Source of the DNA: Polyangiaceae bacterium
Lineage (GTDB): Bacteria; Myxococcota_A; Polyangia; Polyangiales; Polyangiaceae
Assembly (NCBI GenBank): GCA_020846005.1
Contig: JADLEQ010000043.1
Span: forward strand, 1-64,000
DNA: 64,000 nucleotides
Direction of reading: 5' to 3'
Part shown: positions 11,362 to 21,217 of the stretch, in pieces
How positions within the stretch are numbered: position 1 is the stretch's first letter
Layout of the letters: each line of letters opens with the position of its first letter
Translations under genes and position numbers: made by a program
The notes under the pieces: model-generated
The model's database searches: none
What the model saw: only the letters and a program-made list of their open reading frames with translations
What the model was told of the DNA's origin: nothing

Positions 11362-12270
11362 TCAGCGCGTGGCGGACTGCCCGGCGCGGAGGAGCACGCG
11401 GAAGTACGCGCGGCGGTGGCGTGGATCGGCTTCGGCGGGGCGCGCGCCGACGCCGGAGACCTGCTGCGTCGCGGTGACGATGATCAGGTTCCGCGGGTCG
11501 ATCCCGGCGTCGACCAGCACTTGGCGCAGGGTCCGCGCGCGCTCCCCAGCGAGCGTCGGCGACTCGCCCGCCGCGATCTGGCCGACGATCGCCACGCACT
11601 CGACCGTCGTGTCGGAGCGCAGCCGCTGCGCGGCAGCGACCGCAGCGCGGCGCGCGTCGTCCGAGAGCGCCGCGGCCCCCTCGGTGAAGGCATACTCCTC
11701 GGCCTTCTCCGCGACCTCGTTCGGGCCCATCGTGGGCGGGCCGCCCATGGCGTCGAGCTTGTCGCAGCCCACCGGGCCGCTCGGGCCTGCGACCGGCGCC
11801 GCGCCGGGGACGAAGTCCGGGACGGCGACTCGCAGCGGCTGCGCGGTGCAGCTCTCGGCAGGCGGCGCCGCGGACTGGCACGCGACGCGCTGATGCTTCT
11901 CGAAGTGCGCGGTGAGCTCCGCCTCGTACTTGGCGCCGACGGAGAACTCGGCCGTCGCGTCCGACGGCGTGTACCGCGACCCCGCACGCGGCACCTCCGG
12001 CGAGTAGATGATCTGGTAGACGACGTGCGGGGCGGGCAGATCGGACTCGCGGATCTTCGTGACGGACCTCAGCCGGCACTGGCCCTCCCACGCCTCCACG
12101 CCGCACCCGCTGGCGGAGGGCCCGCCGCACGCGCCGAGCGACGCCACGCCCCCGGCCGAGATCGAGCCCGACGCCACGAAGAGCAGCGTCGCGGCGCCGA
12201 CGCGGCGCACCAACTTGCGGCGAGGATCCCTCGCAGTCCGCCGGTCCGTCCGTTCCGCCGCTGCTGTCAT
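11362..12270 (-). CDS. OmpA-C-like lipoprotein
   Basis: 302 aa. The arginine-rich lead and hydrophobic segment end in a lipobox (Ser-Leu-Gly-Ala-Cys), with more cysteines just after it. The C-terminal third (about 205-295) resembles a degenerate OmpA/peptidoglycan-binding domain: a strand VECVAIVGQIAAGE, then LAGERARTLRQVLVDAGI, a strand NLIIVTATQQ and a DPRHRRAYFRVLL end. In typical OmpA domains the second element begins with the N-x-x-LS-x-x-RA motif; here it is LAGERARTL. The middle carries several Cys and shows no known domain. It lies 77 bp upstream of nhaA on the same strand. A role tethering the outer membrane to the wall is inferred. Confidence 0.6.
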   Translation of the reverse strand: MTAAAERTDRRTARDPRRKLVRRVGAATLLFVASGSISAGGVASLGACGGPSASGCGVEAWEGQCRLRSVTKIRESDLPAPHVVYQIIYSPEVPRAGSRYTPSDATAEFSVGAKYEAELTAHFEKHQRVACQSAAPPAESCTAQPLRVAVPDFVPGAAPVAGPSGPVGCDKLDAMGGPPTMGPNEVAEKAEEYAFTEGAAALSDDARRAAVAAAQRLRSDTTVECVAIVGQIAAGESPTLAGERARTLRQVLVDAGIDPRNLIIVTATQQVSGVGARPAEADPRHRRAYFRVLLRAGQSATR

Positions 12271-12384
12271 GGCGAGAGGGTCACGCCGCCCAGCGGGCGC
12301 GTCAAGCGGCGCGCACCCTCGGCCCGGTCGTACCCCCGACGCCTCTCGCCCGCGCGCCGCGCGGGGACGTCTCGGGGGGGTCGG

Positions 12385-13233
12385 TCAGCGCGCGCGTGGC
12401 TCGAGGGCGAGCCCCTCGTGGGCGACGATGACCTCGACGCGCGCCGACCGGCTCTGCATCCACTCGCGACTGCGGTCGCCGATCGCGTCGAGATCGGAGT
12501 CGCTGCGATCCGGGTCGTGGTGGAAGAGCGCGAGCGTGCCGGGGAGCGCCTTCGCGCCGAGCTCGAGCACCTCGTCGATCACCGAGTGACCCCACCCGCG
12601 CTTGGCTGGCATGTCCCCGTGGACGTACTGCGAGTCGTGGACCAGCAGCCCGACCCCCTCCGTGAAGCGGGCGAGCTCGTCGAGCGTGGTCACGATCTTC
12701 GCTGGCGCGGTGAGCTCGTTGTCGGTGAGATAAGCGAACGAGCTGCCGTCGTCGTCGTCGATGCGGAAGCCCTGGGACGCTCCCGGGTGGTTCAGCGCGA
12801 TGCGACGCACCGTCGCCGAGCCGACCCGCCACGAGTCCGACTCGGGTCGCGCGAACTCGATGCGCGCCGGGATGTCGGCCGCGCTGACCGGGAAGTGGAT
12901 GTCGTCGAAGATGGTGCGCTGGAAGCGCTCCTGCGCGTCGCTCGCCAGCGGGTGGACGACGAGGTGCGTCTGCTTCAGCCACAGCGGGCCGAAGAACGGC
13001 AGCCCGAGCACGTGATCCCAGTGGGTGTGCGAGAGCATGAGGTTCACCGGGCCGGCGAAGCGCTCCCGGAGGAGCGCACCCCCGAGCCCACGGATCCCGG
13101 TGCCGGCGTCCAGCACGATGAGCGCGCCGTCTGCCAGGCGCACCTCCACGCACGAGGTGTTTCCCCCGTACCGAACCGTCGAAGGCCCGGGCGCAGGGAC
13201 CGAGCCGCGGACGCCATGGAACACCACGCGCAT
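12385..13233 (-). CDS. MBL-fold metallo-hydrolase
   Basis: 282 aa, cytoplasmic, no signal peptide. The start at 13233 gives MRVVFHGVRGSVPAPG, the usual opening of the RNase Z/PDE-like branch of the metallo-beta-lactamase fold. The metal motif SHTHWDH is followed by later ligands in LNHPG, LVHDSQY and the ALFHHDP segment. Close relatives are annotated as phosphodiesterases or two-component-linked hydrolases; the substrate is unknown. A frame extension to 13308 exists, but its sequence does not match the family. Confidence 0.8.
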   Translation of the reverse strand: MRVVFHGVRGSVPAPGPSTVRYGGNTSCVEVRLADGALIVLDAGTGIRGLGGALLRERFAGPVNLMLSHTHWDHVLGLPFFGPLWLKQTHLVVHPLASDAQERFQRTIFDDIHFPVSAADIPARIEFARPESDSWRVGSATVRRIALNHPGASQGFRIDDDDGSSFAYLTDNELTAPAKIVTTLDELARFTEGVGLLVHDSQYVHGDMPAKRGWGHSVIDEVLELGAKALPGTLALFHHDPDRSDSDLDAIGDRSREWMQSRSARVEVIVAHEGLALEPRAR

Positions 13234-13447
13234 GAGCCGCCGCGGACCATAGCAGCACCCGGGTCGACCACGGTATGGCTCGGCGCGGGCTCCCGTCGGG
13301 GCGGGCACCTGCCGCGACCGGGGCGAGCGCCGCCCCCGGGCTCCGTGCGCGAGGCGGGCGCCGACGGCCGGGAGGTGCCCGGAGGTGCCCGGGGCGCCCG
13401 GAGGCGTTCGACCCGGGGCTCACTCGGCGGTCGACGCGCCGGAGGGC

Positions 13448-14074
13448 TCACTCCGTGAGGGCGCGGGAGAGCGCCTGCGCCGTCTCGGAGAGTACCGCCT
13501 CCACCTCGCCGCGTGAGTAGTCGAGACGTCGCGCGAGCGCCAGCAAGGCCAGCGCCTCCGGATCGCCGAGGTTGCCGTCCGCCAGCGCGACCAGCGACGC
13601 GAAGCCGAGCGCCTCCTCGCGCGCGATGAAGTCGCCGAAGCGCGGCGCGAGCGAGTCGAGCCGGCGCTCGAGGCCGTCGCGCTCGAGGCCCTCACGCAGC
13701 TCGTCGAGCAGCGCGCGCACCGCCGCGCGCGAAGCCCGCGAACCAGCTGCCGCCGCGATCAGGTCGGCGAGCGCGGCGAGCTCGGCCTCATCCGTGCCGT
13801 CCGCCGCCGCCACGAGGAAGCCCGCCTCGAGCAGGTCGCGGAAGTGAGCCTCCGCGTCGTCGAGGCCGTCGTGCTCGGTGTCGCCGCGCGCCTCGCGCCC
13901 GGCGCCCGCGAGCTCGGGGAGGCGCCCGGCGAGGCTCGCTGGACCGATCGACGGCGCGGCGGCCTCGAGCGCGCGCCTCGCGACGACGGTGCGCACCGCG
14001 CGCTCGCGGGTCTCGGGGTCGGCGGCCGGCAGGGGCGGGTGCGAGAGCAGCGGCATCCCGAGCGCCTGTAGCAC
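13448..14074 (-). CDS. TerB-like domain protein
   Basis: 208 aa, start GTG at 14074 (an ATG lies six codons on). Strongly acidic and Ala/Leu/Glu-rich. Residues about 90-205 form an all-helical block with the TerB layout: DEAELAALADLIAAAA, a second helix pair, and an acidic LVALADGNLGDPEALALLALARRLDYS segment where TerB proteins coordinate metal through Asp/Glu. TerB belongs to tellurite-resistance and stress modules, but no other ter genes are nearby. The role is unknown; assignment rests on helix pattern and acidic motif. Confidence 0.55.
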   Translation of the reverse strand: MLQALGMPLLSHPPLPAADPETRERAVRTVVARRALEAAAPSIGPASLAGRLPELAGAGREARGDTEHDGLDDAEAHFRDLLEAGFLVAAADGTDEAELAALADLIAAAAGSRASRAAVRALLDELREGLERDGLERRLDSLAPRFGDFIAREEALGFASLVALADGNLGDPEALALLALARRLDYSRGEVEAVLSETAQALSRALTE

Positions 14075-14127
14075 GGTCGCGCCCGCGCGGTGACGGCGCC
14101 TGTACCCGGGCGCGGCGTGGCGGTAGC

Positions 14128-14700
14128 ATGCGACGGATGTCGTCCCTCGCGCCCGGACTGCTCCTCGCGGCGCCGCCGCTCCACGATCCGAACTTCGATC
14201 GGTCGGTGGTGCTGCTCGCCGCGCACGGGCCAGACGGCGCGTTCGGTTGGGTGCTCAACGGCCGCGAGCTCATGCCGTTCGGCGAGCTGCTGGTCCGCGC
14301 CGAGGTGGCCGAAGCGCCGCTCGACGTGCCAGGCGCGGTGCGCGTCGGCGGGCCGGTGTCGCCCGAGCAGGTGTGGCTCGTCTACCGCAGCGAGGACCGC
14401 CTGGCAGGCGTCGAGGGGCAGTTCGACGTAGGGGCGGGCATCGTCGCCACCGCGTCGCGGCGCGTCCTCGAGCTGGTGGCGCGCGGGCGCGTGCCGCGCG
14501 GGCTAGTCGGCCTGGTCGGCTACGCGGGGTGGGCCCCCGAGCAGCTCGAGAACGAGATCCGCAACGGCGCGTGGCTCCCGAGCGACGTCGAGCCGTCGCT
14601 GGTGTTCGAGGTGCCGATCGCCGAGCTCTGGCAGCGCTCCTACGAGCGCCTCGGGACGACGCCGATCGCGTTCACGACCCGCACGGTCGGCGCGGCGTGA
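14128..14700 (+). CDS. YqgE/AlgH family protein
   Basis: 190 aa, typical for the family (E. coli YqgE 187 aa). Landmarks: GLLLAAPPLHDPNFDRSVVLL at the N-terminus, FGWVLN, the VRVGGPVSPEQ block, and VGYAGWAPEQLENEI near the C-terminus. Some homologues affect alginate expression in Pseudomonas; biochemical function is not settled. ATG at 14128 is taken; ATG at 14137 is an equally good start. Its stop overlaps the GTG of the next gene by four bases, which implies coupled translation. Confidence 0.9.
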   Translation: MRRMSSLAPGLLLAAPPLHDPNFDRSVVLLAAHGPDGAFGWVLNGRELMPFGELLVRAEVAEAPLDVPGAVRVGGPVSPEQVWLVYRSEDRLAGVEGQFDVGAGIVATASRRVLELVARGRVPRGLVGLVGYAGWAPEQLENEIRNGAWLPSDVEPSLVFEVPIAELWQRSYERLGTTPIAFTTRTVGAA

Positions 14701-15557
14701 GATCGCGGCGGCGGGTCGCCGCTGCGGTCGCCGTCGCGGTCACGTGTGTCGCCGCGACGAGCGCCTTGCCCGCGCCGAGCGCCGAGCCCGCGCGCCGCTG
14801 CCCGCGGGAGATGGTCGACACGGGACGGGTGTGCATCGACCGCTACGAGGCGTCGATGGTCGACACGACCACCGGCCAGCCGCTCTCACCCTACTATCCC
14901 CCGGATCCCGTCGCGTCGCGTCGCGTGCGCCTCGTGTGGGAGGTCGAGCGGCGGAGCGTAGGGGACGAGGCCGCTCGCGATCTCGCGCTCCCCGATCTGC
15001 CGGCGTGGCAGCGAACGCACGACTTCTCCCCGCGGGCCGTCAGCGTGTCCGGGGCCGTGCCGCAGGCGTACGTCTCGCACGCCCTCGCGAAGGCGGCGTG
15101 CGCGGCGGCGGGCAAGCGCCTGTGCGCGCACGACGAGTGGGTGCACGCATGTCGCGGCGCGAGCCGTCGCCGGTTCCCGTATGGCGCCGAGTGGGAGGCG
15201 GGGCGCTGCAACACGAATCGCGCGCGCCACCCCGCAGCCATCCTCCACGGCAGCGCGTCCCTCGGGCTGCTCGATCCGCGCCTGAACCTCGTGCACGAAG
15301 GGGCCGCGCCGCTGCTCGAGCGCACCGGGGCGAGGCCAGCGTGCGCGAGCGCCTGGCGGGGTGACCGCGCGTTCGACCTGGTCGGCAACCTGGACGAGTG
15401 GGTCGACGACGAGAAGCCAGCGTTCGTCGGTGGCTTCTACGCGCGCGCCGGCCGCAAGGGGTGCGACGCGCGCATCTCGTCCCATGCCCCCGCGTACTTC
15501 GACTACTCGACCGGCGCGCGCTGCTGTCGCGACCGGCGCGCTGCGCGCGCCAGGTAA
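14697..15557 (+). CDS. FGE/sulfatase-modifying-like exported protein (copy B)
   Basis: 286 aa. The GTG at 14697 overlaps the yqgE stop (GTGA). The basic start and hydrophobic core (AAAVAVAVTCVAATSALPAPSAEPA) form a Sec signal; a Cys sits in the core but no clear lipobox follows. The body is an FGE-type domain: CIDRYEASM, a HALAKAACAAAGKRLC helix, ACRGASRRRFPYG, DLVGNLDEWVDD, and GGFYAR...SHAPAYFDYSTGARCC. The FGE copper cysteines are absent, as in copies A and C. Coupling to yqgE is unusual and gives the only operon context of the three. Confidence 0.8.
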   Translation: MRSRRRVAAAVAVAVTCVAATSALPAPSAEPARRCPREMVDTGRVCIDRYEASMVDTTTGQPLSPYYPPDPVASRRVRLVWEVERRSVGDEAARDLALPDLPAWQRTHDFSPRAVSVSGAVPQAYVSHALAKAACAAAGKRLCAHDEWVHACRGASRRRFPYGAEWEAGRCNTNRARHPAAILHGSASLGLLDPRLNLVHEGAAPLLERTGARPACASAWRGDRAFDLVGNLDEWVDDEKPAFVGGFYARAGRKGCDARISSHAPAYFDYSTGARCCRDRRAARAR

Positions 15558-15601
15558 GGGACCCCCGCGCCGCCGGAGGACCGGCGGCGGCGGGGACCGG
15601 G

Positions 15602-15674
<73 letters not shown>

Positions 15675-15691
15675 GGTCGGGAGGGGCCGGG

Positions 15692-15719
15692 AGACTAGTC
15701 GCCCGGTGGGTCGTGTCAA
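15692..15719 (-). promoter_or_regulatory. sigma-70-type promoter of tRNA-Ala
   Basis: On the minus strand a perfect -35 TTGACA is spaced 16 bp from TAGTCT, placing the start of transcription about 10 nt upstream of the mature tRNA 5' end. This is the closest match to the housekeeping consensus seen in the window, as expected for a tRNA gene. Confidence 0.7.
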
Positions 15720-15823
15720 CCATTCGCGTCAGCCGGCCCGCCCGGGCTCCGCCGCCGGGCGAGCCCCGCGGCGCCGGCCATGCCGCCGCGGAGGACCGCA
15801 CCATCCACGTTTCGTGCCAGCCG

Positions 15824-15851
15824 TTGACCCTGGGATCGCGGTGGTTATCTT
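15824..15851 (+). promoter_or_regulatory. putative housekeeping promoter of dnaK
   Basis: TTGACC, a 16-bp spacer, then TATCTT on the plus strand. It predicts an mRNA leader of about 135 nt. I see no CIRCE inverted repeat and no sigma-32-type CCCCAT -10 box in the interval, so heat control, if any, is not by those known elements. Confidence 0.5.
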
Positions 15852-15992
15852 CCGGCCGTTCTCCCGCAGAAATCCCGCGGGGGATCAGCACTTCGCCCAC
15901 GCCGCCCGGCGTGGCTCGTTCGTGGCGGCGCCCGATCACCGGCGGCTCGGGCGCCTCGCCGTAGCTCCTACGCGCCGGGGAGATTCGCGAAC

Positions 15993-17903
15993 ATGGGCAG
16001 GATCATCGGTATCGACCTCGGCACGACCAACAGCGTCGTCGCCATCATGGAAGGCAAGGAGCCGAAGGTCATCGTGAACGAGGAGGGGTCTCGGCTCACG
16101 CCGTCGGTCGTCGCCTGGGACGACAAGAGCGAGGTCCTCGTCGGGACGATCGCCAAGCGTCAGGCCGTGACCAACCCGGAGAACACGATCTACTCCGCGA
16201 AGCGGTTCATCGGGCGGAGGTTCGAGGAGATCTCGAGCGAGACCAAGCGGGTGCCATACGGCGTCGTGGCCGGCCGGAACGGGGACGCCTGGATCGAGGT
16301 CCGGGGCAAGGCCATGGCGCCGCCGGAGGTGAGCGCCAAGGTGCTGATGAAGCTGAAGAAGGCGGCGGAGGACTACCTCGGCGAGAAGGTGACGGAGGCC
16401 GTCATCACCGTCCCGGCTTACTTCAACGACTCCCAGCGCCAGGCGACGAAGGACGCCGGCAAGATCGCCGGGCTCGACGTGAAGCGCATCATCAACGAGC
16501 CGACGGCGGCCGCGCTGGCCTACGGCCTCGACCGCAAGGCGAACGAGATCATCGCCGTCTACGACTTCGGCGGCGGCACGTTCGACATCTCGATCCTCGA
16601 GGTGGGCGACAACGTAGTCCAGGTGATCAGCACCAACGGCGACACGCACCTCGGTGGCGACGACGTCGACCACCTGGTGATGGAGTGGCTGATCGCGGAG
16701 TTCAAGAAGCAGTCGGGGCTCGACGTCTCGAACGACAAGATGGTCATCCAGCGCCTCAAGGACGCCGCGGAGCAGGCCAAGATCGAGCTCTCCACGAAGC
16801 AGGAGACGACGATCAACCTCCCGTTCCTCACCGCCGACGCCAGCGGGCCGAAGCACCTGCAGCAGACGCTCTCGCGGGCGAAGCTCGAGCAGATGATCCG
16901 CCCCCTGATCGAGCGGACGATGGAGCCCGTCCGGCGCGCGCTGGAAGACGCGAAGAAGAAGCCGTCCGAGATCGACGAGGTGGTGCTCGTCGGTGGCTCG
17001 ACGCGCATGCCGCTCGTGCAGGAGACGGTGCAGAAGTTCTTCGGCAAAGAGCCCCACCGCGGCGTGAACCCGGACGAGGTCGTCGCCATCGGGGCCGCGG
17101 TCCAGGGCGGCGTGCTCGGCGGCCAGGTGCAGGACGTGGTCCTCCTCGACGTGACGCCGCTCTCCCTCGGCGTGGAGACGCTCGGTGGCGTGATGACGGT
17201 GATGATCCAGCGCAACACCACCATCCCGACGCAGAAGAAGGAGATCTACTCCACCGCCAGCGACAGCCAGACGAGCGTCGAGATCCATGTGCTCCAGGGT
17301 GAGCGCACCGAGGCGCGCCACAACCGCACCCTCGGCAAGTTCCACCTGGAGGGGCTGCCGCCGGCTCCGCGCGGCATGCCGAAGATCGAGGTCACGTTCG
17401 ACATCGACGCGAACGGCATCCTCTCGGTCGCCGCCAAGGACATGGCCACCGGGAAGGATCAGCGGATCACGATCACCGCCAACAGCGGCATCGACCAGTC
17501 CGAGATCGATCGGATGGTGAAGGAGGCGGCGGCGCACGAGGCCGAGGACCGCAAGCGACGCGACGAGGTCGAGCGCCGGAACAAGCTCGACAACCTCTGC
17601 TACACGATCGAGCGTCAAATCTCGGACAACAAGGACAAGCTCGGCGGCGTCGACGTGGGTCGGATCGAGTCGCTCATCAAGGAAGGGCGCTCCGCCGTCG
17701 AGAAGCAGGACGACGCGGAGGTCCAGCGCGTGCTCGCCGATCTGGAGAAGGAAGCGCACGCCATGGCCTCGAAGCTCTACGAGTCGGCCGGCGCGCCCGG
17801 CGCCGGCGCGCCGCCCGACGGCGGGAACGGGGCCACGGACGCCGCCGCCGGCAAGAAGAAGGGCGGCGACGTGATCGACGCCGAGTTCGAGGAGACGAAC
17901 TGA
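15993..17903 (+). CDS. dnaK: chaperone DnaK (Hsp70)
   Basis: 636 aa, full length. ATP-dependent folding chaperone of the cytoplasm, normally working with DnaJ and GrpE, neither of which is here. Signature segments are all intact: [10 protein letters not shown] at the N-terminus, [22 protein letters not shown], then the substrate-binding domain beginning [14 protein letters not shown], and a C-terminal helical lid. The tail is GA-rich and ends Glu-Phe-Glu-Glu-Thr-Asn rather than the common EEVKE/EEVD-type acidic tail. GGGGAG lies 9 nt before the ATG. Because dnaJ/grpE are not adjacent, this may be one of several DnaK paralogues, which are common in myxobacteria. Confidence 0.97.
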   Translation: MGRIIGIDLGTTNSVVAIMEGKEPKVIVNEEGSRLTPSVVAWDDKSEVLVGTIAKRQAVTNPENTIYSAKRFIGRRFEEISSETKRVPYGVVAGRNGDAWIEVRGKAMAPPEVSAKVLMKLKKAAEDYLGEKVTEAVITVPAYFNDSQRQATKDAGKIAGLDVKRIINEPTAAALAYGLDRKANEIIAVYDFGGGTFDISILEVGDNVVQVISTNGDTHLGGDDVDHLVMEWLIAEFKKQSGLDVSNDKMVIQRLKDAAEQAKIELSTKQETTINLPFLTADASGPKHLQQTLSRAKLEQMIRPLIERTMEPVRRALEDAKKKPSEIDEVVLVGGSTRMPLVQETVQKFFGKEPHRGVNPDEVVAIGAAVQGGVLGGQVQDVVLLDVTPLSLGVETLGGVMTVMIQRNTTIPTQKKEIYSTASDSQTSVEIHVLQGERTEARHNRTLGKFHLEGLPPAPRGMPKIEVTFDIDANGILSVAAKDMATGKDQRITITANSGIDQSEIDRMVKEAAAHEAEDRKRRDEVERRNKLDNLCYTIERQISDNKDKLGGVDVGRIESLIKEGRSAVEKQDDAEVQRVLADLEKEAHAMASKLYESAGAPGAGAPPDGGNGATDAAAGKKKGGDVIDAEFEETN

Positions 17904-17979
17904 GGCTCCTCCGGCGCGACGGGTGGTGGCGGCGGCCTCGAGCCGCGCGCTGCCGCCCCGTCGCGCGTCGCTGTCGCCC

Positions 17980-19182
17980 ATGGACGCCGAAGTCGTCATC
18001 GTAGGCGCGGGTCCGGCGGGGCTCGCCACGGCGGCGTTCCTGCTCCACCACCGCCCGGAGCTGCGCGGGCGCGTGGTCGTCGTCGAGAAGCGCCGCTTCC
18101 CGAGGGAGAAGCCGTGCGCCGGCGCGATCGGGAGGCGCGGCGAGGCGCTGCTCGGCTCGATTGGGATCGAGGTCGGCGCTCCGGGCGTGATCGTCACGGG
18201 TGTCGCCTATCGAGCCCGCGGGCGCGAGCGGGTGGTCCGCGAGCCGGGCCCCGTCGGGCGGGTCGTGCGACGCCTCGAGTGGGACCACGCGCTCGCGCGA
18301 GCGGTGGTGGCGCGGGGCGCGGTGCTCGTCGAGGAGGCGCCGGTCGACACCGTGCGTGTCGCGAGCGGGCACGCCGAGGTGTCGTGGCGGGGCGGCGCGG
18401 TGCGGGCCCGCGCGGTGGTCGGCGCCGATGGGGTCGGCAGCGTGGTGCGCAAGCACGCGCTCGGTCCGATCGAGCCGAAGTGGTACGCGCAAGCGGTGGA
18501 GGTCGACACCCCGGAGGTCGAGGGGGACGCCGCGCGCGACCTGCTCGTGTTCGACACCACGCGCGCGGACCTGAACGGCTACACGTGGCACTTCCCCACG
18601 CTCGTCGGCGGCGAGCCGCTCGTCTGCCGCGGCGCGTACCTCCTCCGGCCGCGCGGGCGGGGCGGCGTCGAGATCGACCGCGTCCTCGCCGACGAGCTCG
18701 AGGCCCGGGGACTCCGCCCCGGCGACTACGGCAAGAAGCGCTTCGCCGAGCGCGGGTTCGATCCGCTCGCGCCAGTGTCCGTCCCGCGGGTGCTGCTGGT
18801 CGGCGAGGCGTCGGGGATCGACGCGGTGACGGGCGAGGGGATCGCTCAGGCGTTGCAGTACGGGGCGACGGCGGGGCGCTACCTCGCGCGCCGACTCGCG
18901 ACGGGGGCGCTCGGCTTCGAGGACTTCCGCCGCGAGCTCGGCGGGGCGAGCGTGGGTCGCGATCTCCGGGTCCGCGAGCTCGGCTGCGAGCTCTTCTACG
19001 GGCAGCACCGCGAGCACCTCGAGCGCTTCCTCCTCGCGCAGCCCGAGTTCATCCGGGTGGGGCTCCGGCACTTCTCGGGGCGGCCGTGGGGCGCCGGTCC
19101 GCTGCTCCGGGCGAGCGCCGGCGCGGCGGGCTGGACGCTCCGCTGGTTCGTCGGCGGTGCACCGGCCCCGCTGGCGGAGTGA
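17980..19182 (+). CDS. geranylgeranyl-reductase-family FAD oxidoreductase
   Basis: 400 aa. N-terminal FAD-binding motif VIVGAGPAGLATA, then KRRFPREKPCAGAI, the Pro-Cys-containing block of the geranylgeranyl reductase family. A second FAD segment is VVGADGVGS. The third, RVLLVGEASGIDAVTGEGIAQAL, is the DG-type motif of p-hydroxybenzoate-hydroxylase-fold enzymes. Members reduce isoprenoid side chains or act in lipid/quinone metabolism; the substrate here is unknown. The ATG at 17980 is preferred over an upstream in-frame codon because the Rossmann strand follows it directly. It lies 76 bp after dnaK, possibly by read-through. Confidence 0.82.
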   Translation: MDAEVVIVGAGPAGLATAAFLLHHRPELRGRVVVVEKRRFPREKPCAGAIGRRGEALLGSIGIEVGAPGVIVTGVAYRARGRERVVREPGPVGRVVRRLEWDHALARAVVARGAVLVEEAPVDTVRVASGHAEVSWRGGAVRARAVVGADGVGSVVRKHALGPIEPKWYAQAVEVDTPEVEGDAARDLLVFDTTRADLNGYTWHFPTLVGGEPLVCRGAYLLRPRGRGGVEIDRVLADELEARGLRPGDYGKKRFAERGFDPLAPVSVPRVLLVGEASGIDAVTGEGIAQALQYGATAGRYLARRLATGALGFEDFRRELGGASVGRDLRVRELGCELFYGQHREHLERFLLAQPEFIRVGLRHFSGRPWGAGPLLRASAGAAGWTLRWFVGGAPAPLAE

Positions 19183-19230
19183 CGGGCGGGGGGCGTGCCT
19201 TCCCGGCGCCGCGCCGCTACGCTCGGACGC

Positions 19231-21117
19231 ATGGCGCTTCGTGCTCGTTCCCTCGGACCGATCCTCGCTCTCCTCGCCGTGAGCTGCGGTGGGGGGCAGC
19301 CCGCGCCCACCGCGCCACCGCCGGCGCCCGCCGCGGGCGACGAGCCGCGCGCGGAGGTGCCCGCGGCCGAGGCAGGCCCCGTGGTCGCGGCGCCCGACCT
19401 GTCGCCGGTGCGGCGGCCCGAGGGCGTGGTGCTGCTCGGCAGGATCCGGGATCCTGGGGTCCTCGCCGACGCCGCCGTCGCGTGGAGCAAGGCGCCGTAC
19501 GACTGGCGTGCCCGGCTCGGGCGCAAGATCCCGGGCATGGATCGCGCGCTCCACACGAGCGCGCCGATCGAGCTCGTGGGTCGGATGGCGCCCGGCGTGT
19601 CGCTCGAGCGCGGCTTCGAGCTGGCCTTTACGGTGGGCCTCCGGGATCCACGTGTCGTCGTCGACGGCCTGCGCGGCGTGGGCGAGGCCGTCGAACAGAC
19701 CGGCCCCGGGTCGTGGCGGTTCTCCGACGGCGGGCTCGAGTGCGCGATCACGGCGTCGGTGGGCGCGGCGCCCTCGCGCGCGGTGTGCGCGCACGGCGCG
19801 ACGGCGCTCGAGTCGCTCCTCCCGTACGCGACCCGCGGCCTGCCGCTGGAGAACCTCGGCGCGGCGGACGCGCACCTCGAGCTGCTCGGTCCGCCGCTCC
19901 AGGCCGCCGCCGGGCCCGACCTCCGGCGCCTGCGCTCGCTCGGAGTCGGGTTCGTCATGAACGAGCTCGCGACCGACTCCCCCGCGCTCGACGCCCCGCT
20001 CGGCGAAATCGTGCAGGCGCTCGCCGACGAGCTGCTCTTGCTGGTCGACGACTTCGAGAAGCTCACCGTCGACCTCGCGCTCGCGGACGGCGGGCTGCGG
20101 GCGACGGTCGGCGTCGACCTGCGCTCGCGCACCTCGTGGATGGGGGGCACGCTGGCCGCCCATGCGGCGCGGGCGGGCGCCCCGCCCGAGATCTTCCACC
20201 GCCTCCCCGCTGACGTCGCCGACGCGGGCTGGACGTCGGGTGGCGTCCCCGAGCGGACCGCCCCGCTGCGCCGCGCGCTCGGTCGGCTCGTCCAGGGCGC
20301 CGCTGTCCACGCCAAGCTCCCGCCGCTGGTGGGGCAGAAGGCGAGCGCGCTCGTCGACGAGCTGTGGGAGAGCGCGCCGATCGCGTACGGGACGATCCCC
20401 GTCGCGAGCGCGCCCGCCGGGGCGCCCGCCGAGCTGGAGGAGCTCGCGCGCATCGTCGGGACGCGCGTGTTGGGCATCGAGGCGAAGTCGGATCGGTACC
20501 GCCGCGTGATCGAGCAGATCGTCGCGCTCTATCAGGATCCGAGTCTCCGGAAGGCTGCCGCCAAGCAGGGCGCGAAGGCGGCGGACTTCCCCAAGGTGAC
20601 CAAGCGCGCGTCGAAGCTGGTGAAGGGCGCGACCGTGTGGGAGGTGACCCTCCAGCCGAAGCCGGTGAAGGGGAAGACCCGAAAGGCCGTGAGCTTGCTC
20701 ACGCTGGTGCTCGCACCGGACGGCGAGCGCACCTGGATCGCGTTCGGCGTCGACGAGGCGGCCCTCTCGAAGACGCTGCAGGGGATCCTGGCCGGGGCCA
20801 GCCCGCTCCGCGGGAGGCCGGGCGCTACGGCGACGGGCGGGCAGCCGGCGATCGCGGGCGGGTTCCTCACGATCGCCAGCTCGGCCCCCGGCGCGGCGGA
20901 GGCCTCCGACCGAACGGACGTGCCGCGTATCCTCGGGCGGCTCCCGCACCGAGGCCAAACCCCCATCCCGTATCTCATCCGGGTGGAGCCCCGCGGCGCC
21001 GGCGTACGCTTGGAGGAGGTCGTCACGGTCCCGCGTGAGGCCGCCGAGGACCTCGGCGTGTTCCTCCGGACCCTGTCCGAGGACGAGCCGCGGGCGGAGA
21101 CGACCGCCTCCCGCTGA
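19231..21117 (+). CDS. large lipoprotein of unknown function
   Basis: 628 aa. Signal peptide and lipobox Ala-Val-Ser-Cys, then a Pro/Ala-rich spacer, then a globular region from about residue 60 to the end. The sequence is Ala/Leu/Arg-rich with repeated blocks in which a strand is followed by a proline-bounded helix, and it has few cysteines. A basic stretch near residues 430-490 (several Lys) stands out from the otherwise acidic protein. I recognise no domain; general resemblance to DUF3352-like periplasmic proteins is possible but not demonstrated. It starts 48 bp after the flavoprotein gene, so co-transcription with it is plausible. Confidence 0.6.
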   Translation: MALRARSLGPILALLAVSCGGGQPAPTAPPPAPAAGDEPRAEVPAAEAGPVVAAPDLSPVRRPEGVVLLGRIRDPGVLADAAVAWSKAPYDWRARLGRKIPGMDRALHTSAPIELVGRMAPGVSLERGFELAFTVGLRDPRVVVDGLRGVGEAVEQTGPGSWRFSDGGLECAITASVGAAPSRAVCAHGATALESLLPYATRGLPLENLGAADAHLELLGPPLQAAAGPDLRRLRSLGVGFVMNELATDSPALDAPLGEIVQALADELLLLVDDFEKLTVDLALADGGLRATVGVDLRSRTSWMGGTLAAHAARAGAPPEIFHRLPADVADAGWTSGGVPERTAPLRRALGRLVQGAAVHAKLPPLVGQKASALVDELWESAPIAYGTIPVASAPAGAPAELEELARIVGTRVLGIEAKSDRYRRVIEQIVALYQDPSLRKAAAKQGAKAADFPKVTKRASKLVKGATVWEVTLQPKPVKGKTRKAVSLLTLVLAPDGERTWIAFGVDEAALSKTLQGILAGASPLRGRPGATATGGQPAIAGGFLTIASSAPGAAEASDRTDVPRILGRLPHRGQTPIPYLIRVEPRGAGVRLEEVVTVPREAAEDLGVFLRTLSEDEPRAETTASR

Positions 21118-21217
21118 CGGCCCACCGGCACGCCCTCCCGACACCGGCCAACGGGCCGGCGTGCGCCCCGCGATTCTTGGCCCGCGCCGGGGTAGTCGCT
21201 GTAAGGCGCTATCCTAC

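Noticed and set aside
15720-15992. CIRCE or sigma-32 element upstream of dnaK
   Set aside because: No TTAGCACTC-N9-GAGTGCTAA-like dyad or CCCCAT box is present; only a housekeeping-like promoter was found.
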